In this document: positions 21,265 through 30,761 of the stretch, in pieces
Position numbering within the stretch: the stretch's first letter is position 1
How the letters are laid out: every line of letters starts with the position of its first letter
NCBI GenBank assembly: GCA_963736595.1
Contig: CAVTPG010000007.1
Coordinates: 25,150-89,149 of the forward strand
DNA from: Parapontixanthobacter sp963736595
Lineage (GTDB): Bacteria > Pseudomonadota > Alphaproteobacteria > Sphingomonadales > Sphingomonadaceae
Direction of reading: 5' to 3'
Length of the DNA stretch: 64,000 bases
Made by a program: the position numbers and the translations under genes
Notes under the pieces: generated by a model
Told to the model about the DNA's origin: nothing
Databases searched by the model: none
The model's input: the letters and a program-made list of their open reading frames with translations, nothing else

Positions 21265-22359
21265 ATCCGGGCGATGCTGGTGATCTGACCGAGCGGTTTC
21301 GCCGCCTGATCCGGCAGTCCGGTCCGATCTCCGTCTCGCACTATTTCGGCGAAAGCAACGCGCAATATTATGCGTCCCGCGATCCGCTGGGCGCAAGCGG
21401 AGATTTCATCACAGCCCCGGAAATCAGCCAGTTATTCGGGGAAATGATCGGGTTGTGGTGTGCCGATTTGTGGCAGCGATCGGGCAAGCCAAGTGAAGTC
21501 GCTTATGTCGAGCTTGGACCGGGACGCGGAACGCTGGCCAAGGACGCTTTGCGGGTCATGCAACGCTTTGATTTACAACCGGAAATACACTTTGTCGAAG
21601 GCTCACCTGTGCTGCGCGAAGTGCAATCGGCTACTATCCCCGGCGCGATCCATCACAATGATCTGGATGGCTTGCCGCAGGGAATGCCTATCCTGCTGAT
21701 TGCAAACGAGTTTTTCGACGCACTTCCGATCCGGCAGCTGGTCAAAACCGAAGCAGGATGGCGCGAGCGCAAAATCGGGCTGGACGGCGATGAATTCCGC
21801 TTTATCGCTGGCGATCAGCCGATGGATGCGGCCATTCCGATCCAGTATCTCGGGCTGGAAAATCAAACGATTTTAGAGGTTTGTCCCGCAGCAAGCGCCT
21901 GGGTCGGCGACATTGCCACACGGCTGAATGCGCAAGGCGGCGCAGCCCTGATCATCGATTATGGCTATCTCGTTCCGCAAACCGGCTCCACTTTGCAAGC
22001 GGTTCGCAATAATGCCAAAACCGACCCGCTTAAAAACGCCCGGAACGGCGGATTTGACGGCTTTGGTGGACTTTGCGGCGCTGAAACAAGCAGCGCGCCA
22101 CAAGGATGTCGAGACGACCCCTAGCGATGTCGAGACAGTTTTTACCGGCACACAGGGCGCGTTTTTGGAGCGCTTGGGAATCACGCCGCGTGCGCAATCT
22201 CTGGCCAAGGCTGATCCGGCAAAAGCGCATGAAATTTATGCCGCGCATCGGCGCTTGCTGGCGCCGGATGAAATGGGCCAATTGTTCAAGGTGATGGCGG
22301 TGAAGTCGGCGCGCGAAGAATGGGCAACACCATCGGGGTTCGACGTCCATTCATCTTAA
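21261..22359 (+). CDS. MidA/NDUFAF7-like SAM-dependent methyltransferase (frameshifted as read)
   Basis: About 365 residues after repair, of the COG1565/DUF185 family whose mitochondrial member NDUFAF7 methylates an arginine of complex I subunit NDUFS2. Motifs seen are GPISVSHYFGES, GDFITAPEISQLFGEMIG, the SAM-binding VELGPGRGTLAKD, and NEFFDALPIRQ. The frame breaks at 22030-22036, where an A5 run replaces the A4 needed for DPLKTPGTADLTALVDFAALKQAA; the remainder is in the next frame to 22359. It is coupled to lgt by an ATGA overlap. Whether the bacterial protein acts on complex I is not known. Confidence 0.88.
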
Positions 22360-22404
22360 CGCGCATAGCCAATTAATATAAGCGAATGGGACGAAGGACT
22401 GACG

Positions 22405-22821
22405 ATGATTCCTGCAAAATTACTGGCCGCTGCATTGGTGATGATGGCCGCGCCTGCCTTGGCGGCGGAACCGATCGAGGGCCGCTGGGTCACACAAGAG
22501 GGCGATGCTGTCATCACGATCGGGCCATGCGGATCGTCCACTTGCGGGCGGATCAGCAAATTTCTGGTCCCACCGCCCAAGGGCGCGGATCAGCGCGACG
22601 TCAACAATCCCAATGCCAGCAAACGCAGCCGCAAATTGCTCGGCTTGCCGGTGCTGTTTTCGTTTAGCGAAGACAGCGAGCAATGGCGGGGGCGGATTTA
22701 CGATCCGAAATCGGGCAAGGATTACCGCTCGATCGTCCGCCGGAAAAACAAAAATACGCTGGAAGTGAAGGGCTGCATCGGCCCATTTTGCCAGACGCAG
22801 GTATGGAAGCGCGCCCGCTAA
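22405..22821 (+). CDS. DUF2147 domain-containing exported protein
   Basis: A 138-residue protein with a cleavable signal peptide (LLAAALVMMAAPALA) and a DUF2147 beta-barrel-like domain: IEGRWVTQEGDAVITIGPC near the start and KGCIGPFCQTQVWKR at the end, with four conserved cysteines probably forming disulfides in the periplasm. Members are small calycin-like proteins of unknown function. It follows the MidA-like gene after 46 bases but has no clear functional link to it. Confidence 0.85.
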   Translation: MIPAKLLAAALVMMAAPALAAEPIEGRWVTQEGDAVITIGPCGSSTCGRISKFLVPPPKGADQRDVNNPNASKRSRKLLGLPVLFSFSEDSEQWRGRIYDPKSGKDYRSIVRRKNKNTLEVKGCIGPFCQTQVWKRAR

Positions 22822-22875
22822 TTTCGCGCCCCGCGACAAGCTCCAACCGCCCGCCGTCCGCACAAAGCCTGCCTG

Positions 22876-24444
22876 TTAATTTAGCCCGACCCGCTTAGCC
22901 AATATCCGCGCGGCCTCGGCGGGGGTTTTCTTGTCTTCCATCCGGTCCACGGCGTAATTGGCATCGCGCATCGCTTCAATGTCGATCGCACCGATGAGGG
23001 GCTGCAACGCCGCGATCAAATCCGCATCATTGGCGCGGTCCGGCGCGACCAAGATCAGCGCGTCATAAGTCGGAAATGCGCCGCGATTGTCTTCCAGCAC
23101 GGACAGCCCATCTGCCGCGATCCGTCCGTCCGAGGTGTAGGCCGCGATCACATCGACTTCCTCGGCTTTCAGCGCATCATACATAAACGTCGGCGAAAAT
23201 GTGCGCTGTTCTGCAAAGCGCAAACCATAGCTATCGCGCACGGCGCGCCATTCGGGCCGCTCGAAGAATTCGGGATCACCGCCGATGCTCATGCCCGCAC
23301 TGCGTTCCGCAATGTCCTCGATGGAATTGAAAGCGCCAAAGGTCGCCGCCTCGCGCCGCATCGCAAAGGCGTAATTGTTGGCAAAGCCCAGCCGTCCCAG
23401 CACCAGCGTGCCGCTCGTCTCCCGCTCCCATTCCACAATGGCGCGATACATCGCTTCACGCTCCAGCCGATCCTCGCGCTTCAATTGGTTCGCCCACAGC
23501 GTTCCGGTGTAATCGATGGAGATATCGATCTCCCCGCTCGTCACAGCTTCATGCACGACCGCACTGCCCAGTGCATCGCGATATTCGATTGCATAGCCCG
23601 ATTTTTCAAGCTGCTGCCCGATCAGGCGAGCCAGCACGAATTGTTCGGAAAAGGTCTTGGTGCCGATCACGATGCGCCGGTCATCATCGCCGTCTTGCGC
23701 GCCGATTGCGGCAGTTATGGGCGACCACAGGCTGGCCAATATCCCCAGCGCCACCGCCAAAAATCCGCCGATCCACATGGCCCGGTTGCGTTTGGCAAAG
23801 CCGCGCTCGATCAATCCGAGCAAGCCATCCGCCACCAACGCCAGTCCGGCGGATGCAATACATCCGGCCAGCACCAGCGCCCAGTTCTGCGTCTGCAATC
23901 CGGCGAAAATCGGATCGCCCAAACTCTTCTGCCCGATGGTGGTCGCCAGCGTTGCCGCACCGATGGTCCACACCGCCGCCGTGCGGATGCCGCCCATGAT
24001 GTAGGGCGCGGCAAGGGGCGCTTCGACCAGCCGCAATTTCTGCCATGTGTTCATGCCGACGCCGTCTGCTGCTTGGCGCACGCCGGGGTCGAGATTGGCT
24101 TGCGCGGTCACGGCATTGCGCAGGATCGGCAGCAGCGCATATAGCGCCAACGCCAGCAAAGCGGGCAGGAAGCCTAAGGTGGGTAGATCCTCGCCGAACA
24201 CCGCGCGCAATGACAGCAGGATCGGAAAGAACAGGGCGAGCAGGGCCAGCGCCGGGATCGTCTGCACCAGACTGGCAAACCCCAGCGCCGCGCGCGAAAC
24301 ATTGGCGGAGCGTCCGGCCCAGATCGCCAGCGGCAAGGCGATGAGGATGCCAAGGGCCAAGGCTGATGCGCACAGCATCACATGGGCGGCAAACTCATCG
24401 CCCAACCCGCGCAAGGCGTCGATGATTTCGCTCATCCGGCCCAA
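22876..24444 (-). CDS. osmoprotectant-type ABC transporter, permease fused to substrate-binding protein
   Basis: A 522-residue two-part protein. Residues about 1-235 form a BPD-type permease with 5-6 helices and the EAA loop region (AADGVGMNTWQKLRLVEAPLAAP). Residues about 245-522 form an OpuAC/ProX-like binding domain (RIVIGTKTFSEQFVLARLIGQQLE, GEIDISIDYTGTLW) that would be displayed in the periplasm. Such fusions occur in glycine betaine/choline/carnitine importers of the OpuC/OsmF group. Its ATPase is encoded just upstream at 24473. A compatible-solute role is likely but the exact ligand is open; aromatic-cage residues were not assigned. Confidence 0.9.
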   Translation of the reverse strand: MGRMSEIIDALRGLGDEFAAHVMLCASALALGILIALPLAIWAGRSANVSRAALGFASLVQTIPALALLALFFPILLSLRAVFGEDLPTLGFLPALLALALYALLPILRNAVTAQANLDPGVRQAADGVGMNTWQKLRLVEAPLAAPYIMGGIRTAAVWTIGAATLATTIGQKSLGDPIFAGLQTQNWALVLAGCIASAGLALVADGLLGLIERGFAKRNRAMWIGGFLAVALGILASLWSPITAAIGAQDGDDDRRIVIGTKTFSEQFVLARLIGQQLEKSGYAIEYRDALGSAVVHEAVTSGEIDISIDYTGTLWANQLKREDRLEREAMYRAIVEWERETSGTLVLGRLGFANNYAFAMRREAATFGAFNSIEDIAERSAGMSIGGDPEFFERPEWRAVRDSYGLRFAEQRTFSPTFMYDALKAEEVDVIAAYTSDGRIAADGLSVLEDNRGAFPTYDALILVAPDRANDADLIAALQPLIGAIDIEAMRDANYAVDRMEDKKTPAEAARILAKRVGLN

Positions 24445-24472
24445 CTCATTGCGGCGAAGCTTGTGCTTACGT

Positions 24473-25246
24473 TCATGTCGCTAATGCCGCCAATTGTTTG
24501 GCTTGATCACGCGGGACCGCGACCAGTGCTTGCGCAATTTCCCCACCGTCACCGCGCAGCAGGGCTTGCGGCGTTTCATCCGCCACGATTTGCCCGGCAT
24601 CCATTATGATGACGCGGTCGGCCAAGAGCAGCGCCTCGGCCATATCATGCGTCACCATCACGCTGGTCAGGCCCAGCCGGTCGTGCAGCGCGCGCACCCG
24701 CTCACCCAAGGCATCGCGCGTGATCGGGTCCAATGCGCCGAACGGTTCGTCCATCAACAACACTTCGGGGGTATTGGCCAGCGCGCGAGCGACGCCCACC
24801 CGCTGCCGCTGTCCGCCGGACAATTCATCGGGCATCCGCCGCGCCATCTCAGGTTCCAATTCGACCAGCGTGAGCAGTTCGGCAATCCGTTCGCGCGGCA
24901 AACGCTCGCCTGACAGACGCGGACCGATCCCGATATTTTCTGCCACGCTCATATGCGGGAACAGGCCGATCTGCTGAAACACATAGCCGATCCGGCGGCG
25001 CAGAATGGCGGGTGGGAGCGTGCCGACTTCATCCGCGCCCAGAAACACGCGGCCCCGGTCCGGCTCGATCAGGCGATTGACGGTTTTCAGCAGCGTCGAT
25101 TTGCCCGATCCCGATGCTCCGACCAGTGCGACGAATTCGCCATGCGCCACTTCCAGCGAGACGCCATCGACCGCGCGCACTGCGCCGAAATCACGGCGAA
25201 CACATTTCCAGCGCAGCGCCGGGACACGCGTGTCTTGCGTGGTCAG
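24473..25246 (-). CDS. osmoprotectant-type ABC transporter ATP-binding protein
   Basis: ATPase partner of the permease/binding-protein fusion 28 bases downstream. Motifs are Walker A (VGASGSGKSTLL), the signature (LSGGQRQRVG), Walker B (VLLMDEPFGALD) and the H-loop (VMVTHDMAEAL). No C-terminal CBS domains are present. The shortest start is GTG 25180, but it removes the first beta strand. The frame extends upstream to a CTG at 25246 (TTQDTRVPALRWKCVRRDFGAV), which overlaps the stop of the preceding lipoprotein gene as CTGA. I place the start there with reservation; an indel hiding an ATG start is also possible. Confidence 0.9.
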   Translation of the reverse strand: MTTQDTRVPALRWKCVRRDFGAVRAVDGVSLEVAHGEFVALVGASGSGKSTLLKTVNRLIEPDRGRVFLGADEVGTLPPAILRRRIGYVFQQIGLFPHMSVAENIGIGPRLSGERLPRERIAELLTLVELEPEMARRMPDELSGGQRQRVGVARALANTPEVLLMDEPFGALDPITRDALGERVRALHDRLGLTSVMVTHDMAEALLLADRVIIMDAGQIVADETPQALLRGDGGEIAQALVAVPRDQAKQLAALAT

Positions 25247-25773
25247 GAGGCTTCTGCTTTTGCTTCGTCTGTTTCAGCGTCGGGCGAATCGTCCGGCAAT
25301 TGCTGATCGGGCGGCAAATACTGGATTTGCCTGACTTCGATCCGGTGGCCATCCTCGCGGGTCATGGGCAAGATGCCATTGTTCAAAAAGCCCGGCTTCC
25401 AGCACGCGCCGGTATGGCCGGTTTCATCGGGGGTGAAGCACAATTCCCTGGCATCGCCGAAGCGCCATGTGCCGGTCTGATAGGGGTCGCCATTGCGCAA
25501 ATCGCGGTAAGTGCCGTCGTCGTTAATATAAGTGGTGTAGCGCGCGCCTTCTTCGCTCGATGCACGCCAGGCCGTTCCCTGAAATTGTGTCGGAGTGAAG
25601 CGGTTTTCTTGCGGCGTTTCGGTCGGTGCACCGGACCCCAACGCCCCGTCGAGTGCAGTTCCGGAGCCTTGCGATCCGGTCTCTTCGCCGGAGCCATCCT
25701 CGTTTTGCGCGCATCCGGTTGCGCCTGCCAGCGCCAGCGCCGGGACCATAAGAAAACGCAAAAGTCGCAGCAC
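25243..25773 (-). CDS. lipoprotein of unknown function
   Basis: A 176-residue predicted lipoprotein. The signal peptide ends in LALAGATGC, an acceptable lipobox with the modified Cys at residue 21. A disordered Gly/Ser/Glu-rich linker (about 22-60) leads to a small domain (about 60-150) with WRASSEEGARYTTYINDDGTYRDL and ARELCFTPDETGHTGACW, containing a pair of Cys. The C-terminus is acidic and repetitive (Glu, Ala, Asp). No family was recognised with confidence. It overlaps the downstream ABC ATPase by four bases if the CTG start of that gene is used. Confidence 0.8.
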   Translation of the reverse strand: MLRLLRFLMVPALALAGATGCAQNEDGSGEETGSQGSGTALDGALGSGAPTETPQENRFTPTQFQGTAWRASSEEGARYTTYINDDGTYRDLRNGDPYQTGTWRFGDARELCFTPDETGHTGACWKPGFLNNGILPMTREDGHRIEVRQIQYLPPDQQLPDDSPDAETDEAKAEAS

Positions 25774-25898
25774 TGCTTGTCATCCCTGAAATATTCATGT
25801 GTGAGCGGGCAAGCTACACGGCGAGCGCGGAAATGGCGAGCCTTACGGTTGGCTGTAAGTCAGGCGCGTGTTTGCGGCCGCTAACAGAGCGCACGCAG

Positions 25899-27461
25899 TC
25901 AGACGCCGCTGATCGCTTCTGCCGGAATGATCAGCTTCACTTCCAGCCCGTCCGTGTCGAAAATTCGAGTCATCTTGCCGCGCAATTGCCCCTCGACCGA
26001 CATTCTAAGGAGCCGCGAGCCAAAGCCTTCGCGCGGATTGTCCTCGGTGCGGAACGGGGCCACATCAGGTTCCGACCACACGATCAGGATCGGTGCGTCG
26101 GCATCTTCGCTCAGATGGTCGAGCTCGGCTTTATCCCCGCGCCCGATATCCACTTTTACCAAGCCATCGGCTTGCGATAATGCACCATATTTGGCCGAAT
26201 TCGTCGCCAGCTCATGGAAGATCAGCGCCAGTGGCGTTGCCGCAGTCGCGCCGATCGACAGATCGTCCTCGCCCGTGACCGTAATGTTCGGCTTGGAGCC
26301 ACTTTGATACGGCGCCAGCAGATCCTGTAGCAATTCGCGCAAGCTGTTGCCTTTGCGCCCCGCCACCGGATTGACGTAATCATGCGCCTTGCCCAGCGAC
26401 TTGATCGCGCCGGTCAGTTCCTCGGCGAATTTCGCCAGTTCCGGTTCGTTACGCGACCGAATTGCGATCAGGCCGGAAATGACGGCGAAAATGTTCTTGA
26501 TCCGGTGCGACAATTCGCGCGCCAGCAGATCGCTTTGATCGGAATCCTTCTTGCTTTCGTCGATATCGGTGATCGTCCCGAACCAGCGTTCCGCGCTTCC
26601 TGCCGAATTGAATACGGGCAGCCCGCGCACCAGCATCCAGCGATATTGCCCGTCGGCTCCCATCAGGCGGTATTCCGCTTCGTAAGGCTTGGCTGCCTCG
26701 CGTGCTTCCTGCCATTTATCGAACCAGGCGTTCCGGTCATCGGGATGGAACAGATCGTCGCGCGGAAACAGGCCGCTTTCCTCGGGCGAACCGATAAAAT
26801 TGTACCAGCGGCGGTTGAAATAGTCGAACTTGCCGTCGGCTTGCGCGGACCATGCGATATCTGGGATCGAATCGGCCAGCGTCTGCAATTGCCGCTCGCT
26901 TCGTTCCAGTTCGGCTGCTTGGGCCAGAGCCTCGCGGCGGTGACGCAGACGGCGCATCACCGAAGCGGCCATGACTTGCAGGCCCTCGCGCTGCAATTGC
27001 GTCAGGCCCTCAAGGCGCGGCTTGGTATCGATTACGCACAGGCTGCCAAGTGGCGCGCCTTCGTGGCTGATCAGCGGCGCTCCGGCATAAAAGCGGATAT
27101 GCGGATGGCCCGTGACCAGCGGATTGCTGTCGAAGCGCGCATCCTGCGTGGCATCGCGCACGACCATCGGCACAGGTTCCAGCATGGCGTGGGCACAAAA
27201 CGATGTGGGGCGCGGCGTTTCGGTTTCTTCCAGACCCTCGCGCGCCAGAAACCGCTGCCGTTCTTCCTCGACCAGACTGACCAGACACACCGGCGCATCG
27301 CACATTTTGGCAACGAAGCTGGTGATCTGCATCAGCTCCGGGTCGTCCTCCAGCGCATCCAGCCCGTAAAGTTCGAGGATCGCGCTACGGCTTTCCTCGG
27401 TTGATTGCGCCGGATCGGGCGCTTTGCCTGATGGCCAGGGAAGGAGCTTATCGACTAACAT
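25899..27461 (-). CDS. GAF-PAS sensor histidine kinase, HWE/HisKA_2 type
   Basis: A 520-residue soluble kinase with no membrane segment. Order of domains: GAF (about 25-175; ITSFVAKMCDAPVCLVSLVEEERQRF), PAS with PAC (about 190-310; LADSIPDIAWSAQADGKFDYFNRRWYN), phosphoacceptor helix with ELSHRIKNIFAVISGLI (His about 330), and a HATPase region whose N box is ALIFHELATNSAKYGALS. This arrangement is typical of alphaproteobacterial general-stress and light-responsive kinases. No LOV cysteine motif is seen, so blue-light sensing is not predicted. The ATG at 27461 is taken rather than the upstream start. No response regulator gene lies nearby. Confidence 0.9.
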   Translation of the reverse strand: MLVDKLLPWPSGKAPDPAQSTEESRSAILELYGLDALEDDPELMQITSFVAKMCDAPVCLVSLVEEERQRFLAREGLEETETPRPTSFCAHAMLEPVPMVVRDATQDARFDSNPLVTGHPHIRFYAGAPLISHEGAPLGSLCVIDTKPRLEGLTQLQREGLQVMAASVMRRLRHRREALAQAAELERSERQLQTLADSIPDIAWSAQADGKFDYFNRRWYNFIGSPEESGLFPRDDLFHPDDRNAWFDKWQEAREAAKPYEAEYRLMGADGQYRWMLVRGLPVFNSAGSAERWFGTITDIDESKKDSDQSDLLARELSHRIKNIFAVISGLIAIRSRNEPELAKFAEELTGAIKSLGKAHDYVNPVAGRKGNSLRELLQDLLAPYQSGSKPNITVTGEDDLSIGATAATPLALIFHELATNSAKYGALSQADGLVKVDIGRGDKAELDHLSEDADAPILIVWSEPDVAPFRTEDNPREGFGSRLLRMSVEGQLRGKMTRIFDTDGLEVKLIIPAEAISGV

Positions 27462-27634
27462 ACAAATTGCGTGCTGCCATAGAGGTTTGGCGCGCCAAAG
27501 CAATCACCTTACAGCGTGCGGATGGCGGGGCTTCGCGCGTCTTTCAGGCACGCGACAAAGCCTATCCTATGCCGTGCAACTCGCTTATAGCGGGCTTTGT
27601 ACGGCGCATTACGGCAGACGGGAAAGGCGAAGCG

Positions 27635-28696
27635 ATGGATGACAGACGGCAGATAGAGCGCGGCGGCTTCATCGTATTTCTGGCGCTTATTACGCTGGGC
27701 CTGATCGTGATTGTCTGGCCATTTATCGGGCCGATCCTGTGGGCGGCGCTGGCCGCGATCGTGTTTCAGCCGCTCTATCTGCACATCTTGAAGCAACGTC
27801 CCCGGCACCCCAGTCAGGCCGCGCTGGCAACGCTTGCAATCATCTTCTTCGCCTTCCTGCTTCCCGCACTGGTGATTGGCAGCATTATTCTGGATCAGGC
27901 GCTCAGTCTGTATCTTGCGTTCAGTCGCGGCGAGATCGATGTGGCAGGCTGGTTTGCGCAAATTTACAACGCTTTGCCGGAGCGTGCGCGTGAGGCGCTC
28001 ACGAATTCGGGCTGGGGCAATTTCGAAGCATTTCAAGCGCGCTTGCAGGAATTCGTCAGCGAAAGCGCGGGCTTTATCGCCGGGCAAGCTGTGGCGATCG
28101 GCGGCAGCGCGTTCGGCTTCATCCTTGCATTCGGCATCGGACTTTATGTCACCTACTTCCTGCTGCGCGATGGGAAGGATATCGGCCCCAAACTCACCGC
28201 GACTTTGCCGATGGAGCGCAGTGTCGCTGAACAATTGGTCGAGCGGTTTCTGGTCATCGTGCGCGCGACCGTCAAAGGCTCGATGGTTGTCGGGCTGGTG
28301 CAGGGGGCATTGGGCGCGATTACCTTCTGGATCGCAGGTGTGCCCTCGGCCATTCTGTTCGGCCTGCTGATGGCGATTTTCTCATTACTTCCAGCGCTTG
28401 GTCCGGCGATCGTGTGGATACCCGTGGCAATCTGGCTACTGGCCAGCGGCGCGATCTGGGAAGGCATTGTCGTCATTGGATCGGGCGTGCTGGTGATCGG
28501 GATGGCGGATAATTTGCTGCGGCCGATACTGGTCGGACGCGACACCGGCATTCCCGACTGGCTCATCTTGGTGACGACTTTGGGCGGCATCGCCACGATG
28601 GGATTGCTCGGCATTGTGGCGGGTCCATTGGCGGGCGGGCTGGTCATTGCCGGCTGGTCGATCCTGAAAGAGCAGCGCGAGGCGCGCGCGGCCTAA
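27635..28696 (+). CDS. AI-2E family transporter (PerM/TqsA-like)
   Basis: A 353-residue inner-membrane protein with about eight hydrophobic segments in the family pattern: two N-terminal helices (FIVFLALITLGLIVIVWPFIG), a soluble middle region of helices (about 110-200), then GLVQGALGAITFWIAGVPSAILFGLLMAIFSLLP and the conserved GIPDWLILVTTLGGIATMGLLGIVAGP near the end. The family includes exporters of unknown substrate; the AI-2 name should not be taken as function. The ATG at 27635 has GGAAAGG upstream and excludes a long non-hydrophobic N-terminal extension. Confidence 0.9.
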   Translation: MDDRRQIERGGFIVFLALITLGLIVIVWPFIGPILWAALAAIVFQPLYLHILKQRPRHPSQAALATLAIIFFAFLLPALVIGSIILDQALSLYLAFSRGEIDVAGWFAQIYNALPERAREALTNSGWGNFEAFQARLQEFVSESAGFIAGQAVAIGGSAFGFILAFGIGLYVTYFLLRDGKDIGPKLTATLPMERSVAEQLVERFLVIVRATVKGSMVVGLVQGALGAITFWIAGVPSAILFGLLMAIFSLLPALGPAIVWIPVAIWLLASGAIWEGIVVIGSGVLVIGMADNLLRPILVGRDTGIPDWLILVTTLGGIATMGLLGIVAGPLAGGLVIAGWSILKEQREARAA

Positions 28697-28700
28697 TCCC

Positions 28701-29897
28701 ATGACATATGACACAATCATCCTGGGCGGCGGCGCAGCCGGACTGTTCTGCGCGGCCCAAGCCGGACAGCGCGGCAAGCGGGTGCTGGTGCTGGAACGCG
28801 CGGCGAAACCGGGCAAGAAAATCCTGATTTCCGGCGGCGGGCGGTGCAATTTCACCAATGTCCATGCCGCCGGAGCCAAGGGTGCGGAACGCTTTCTGTC
28901 GGGCAACGCGCATTTCGCGAAATCGGCGCTGTCGCAATACACGCCGCAGGATTTCATCGCGCTGGTCGAGAGCTACGGCATTGCCTATCACGAGAAAACG
29001 CTGGGGCAGTTGTTCTGCGACGGACCCGCGCAGCAGATCGTGGATATGCTTCTGGCAGAATGTGCCAAGGCCGAGGCAGCGGGCGGCTCGGTCACGATCC
29101 TTTACGACCAGAATGTCGGCGAAATCGCGCGCGATGGCGAGGCTTATCTGGTCACCGCAAACGGCACCTTGCACGGCGCGCATTCGCTGGTGATTGCCAC
29201 TGGCGGGCCGTCGATCCCGAAAATGGGCGCGAGCGATTTTGCTTACGATCTGGCGCGGCAATTCGGGCTGAAAGTGGTGGAGCCGCGTCCGGCCCTGGTG
29301 CCCTTTACGCTGGGCGGCGACGATGTCCTGTTCCGCGATCTGTCGGGCGTATCCGCGCCAGTCGATGCGTATGCTGGCAAGGTCAAATTTCACGAAGCCG
29401 CGCTGTTCACCCATCGCGGGCTGTCCGGTCCGGCGATGCTGCAAGTTTCCTCCTATTGGCGGCACGGGCAGGATGTGACGATCGACTTTCTGCCGGATCG
29501 CGGCGAAGGCTGGCTGATCGAAGCCAAGCAGGCCAATCCGCGCGTTGGCTTGAAATCAGTGTTGCGCGAAGCTCTGCCCGACCGGCTGGCCACCGTGCTG
29601 GCCGAGCGGATCGGGATCGATGGCGATCTGGGCAATGTTCCGGACAAGGCTTTGCGCGCTGCTGAAACGCGCCTTAATCGCTGGGCGTTCAAACCCAACG
29701 GAACGGAGGGTTTTGCCAAGGCCGAAGTCACTGGCGGCGGGATCGCGACCGGCGAGCTTTCCTCCAAAACGATGGAAGCGAAATCCGTCCCCGGCCTGTA
29801 TGCTATCGGCGAAGCAGTGGACGTGACCGGGTGGCTCGGCGGATATAATTTTCAATGGGCCTGGGCCAGCGCCTATGTCGCGGCGATGGATTTATGA
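28701..29897 (+). CDS. YhiN/HI0933-like NAD(P)/FAD-dependent oxidoreductase
   Basis: A 398-residue flavoprotein of the HI0933 family. The FAD motif is IILGGGAAGLFCAAQAGQRG followed by the family marker GKKILISGGGRCNFTNV. A central insert domain with LFTHRGLSGPAMLQVSSYW is followed by the closing FAD motif GLYAIGEAVDVTGWLGGYNFQWAWASAY. It starts four bases after the AI-2E family gene and is probably co-transcribed with it. Its substrate is unknown; the fold resembles BaiN-type enzymes. Confidence 0.92.
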   Translation: MTYDTIILGGGAAGLFCAAQAGQRGKRVLVLERAAKPGKKILISGGGRCNFTNVHAAGAKGAERFLSGNAHFAKSALSQYTPQDFIALVESYGIAYHEKTLGQLFCDGPAQQIVDMLLAECAKAEAAGGSVTILYDQNVGEIARDGEAYLVTANGTLHGAHSLVIATGGPSIPKMGASDFAYDLARQFGLKVVEPRPALVPFTLGGDDVLFRDLSGVSAPVDAYAGKVKFHEAALFTHRGLSGPAMLQVSSYWRHGQDVTIDFLPDRGEGWLIEAKQANPRVGLKSVLREALPDRLATVLAERIGIDGDLGNVPDKALRAAETRLNRWAFKPNGTEGFAKAEVTGGGIATGELSSKTMEAKSVPGLYAIGEAVDVTGWLGGYNFQWAWASAYVAAMDL

Positions 29898-29913
29898 GAC
29901 AAGGGATTTGACG

Positions 29914-30697
29914 ATGAAGCTGGACGGTCATGTGGCGCTGATAACCGGAGCGGGATCGGGCATCGGACGCGCGATTGCCTGCGCTTTTGCGGCCCAAGGC
30001 GCGCGGGTCGGGGTGTGCGATCTCAATCTGGAAGGCGCTGCCGAAACGGTCGAGACGATCAAGGCCTCGGGCGCTGGCGATGCGGCTGCCTTTGCGATGG
30101 ATGTGACCGACGAAGCGCAAGTTATCGAAGCAACCGATGCCGTTGCCGACACGTTTGGGCGGCTTGATTCGCTCGTATCCAATGCGGGCATCCAGATCGT
30201 GCATCCGATCGAGGAATTCCCGCTGGAGGAATTCCGCAAAGTCGTGGACATTCACCTCACTGGATCGTTCCTGACGACCAAGGCCGCAGTCAAGCATATG
30301 TATGCGCCAAGGCAGCGGCTCGCTGATCTATATGGGGTCGGTCCACAGCCACGAGGCCAGCCCGCTGAAATCCGCCTATGTCGCGGCAAAACACGGCATT
30401 CTGGGATTGGCGCGAGTGATGGCGAAGGAGGGCGCAAAACATGGCGTGCGCTCCAACGTCATTTGTCCCGGTTTTGTGAAAACGCCGCTGGTGGAAAAAC
30501 AAATCCCCGAACAAGCCAAGGATCTCGGCATTTCGGAAGAGGATGTGGTGAACAAGATCATGCTCGGCAATACGGTCGATCAGGAATTTACCACGGTGCA
30601 GGACGTGTCGGACATGGCCATTTTTCTGGCCGGGTTCGACAGCAACGCGCTGACCGGGCAATCCATGCTGGTCAGTCACGGCTGGGTGATGAAATAG
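29914..30697 (+). CDS. 3-hydroxybutyrate dehydrogenase-like SDR (frameshifted as read)
   Basis: About 260 residues after repair, the normal length for this short-chain dehydrogenase group. The cofactor motif is ITGAGSGIGRAIA, then NAGIQIVHPIEEF; the catalytic Ser and Tyr/Lys are in MGSVHSHEAS and SAYVAAKHGILGLA, and NVICPGFVKTPLVEKQI closes the active site. It would oxidise (R)-3-hydroxybutyrate to acetoacetate with NAD. One extra T near 30300-30301 (ATG TATG instead of ATG ATG) breaks the frame before SLIYMGSVHS. It lies 16 bases behind the YhiN-like gene. Confidence 0.88.
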
Positions 30698-30717
30698 GCA
30701 TTGCAGACTGTCTGCTA

Positions 30718-30735
30718 ACGACCCATTTGCGGACG
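30718..30735 (+). repeat. 18-bp interspersed repeat, copy 1
   Basis: ACGACCCATTTGCGGACG, found again in inverse orientation at 52826-52843 with no mismatch. Both copies are intergenic. A short partial match (GGTCATTTGCGCACGT) lies at 31232-31247, so the lipoprotein gene at 30762 is flanked by related sequence. Confidence 0.6.
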
Positions 30736-30761
30736 TTCAACCTCGAAGGTATAGTCCTTCT

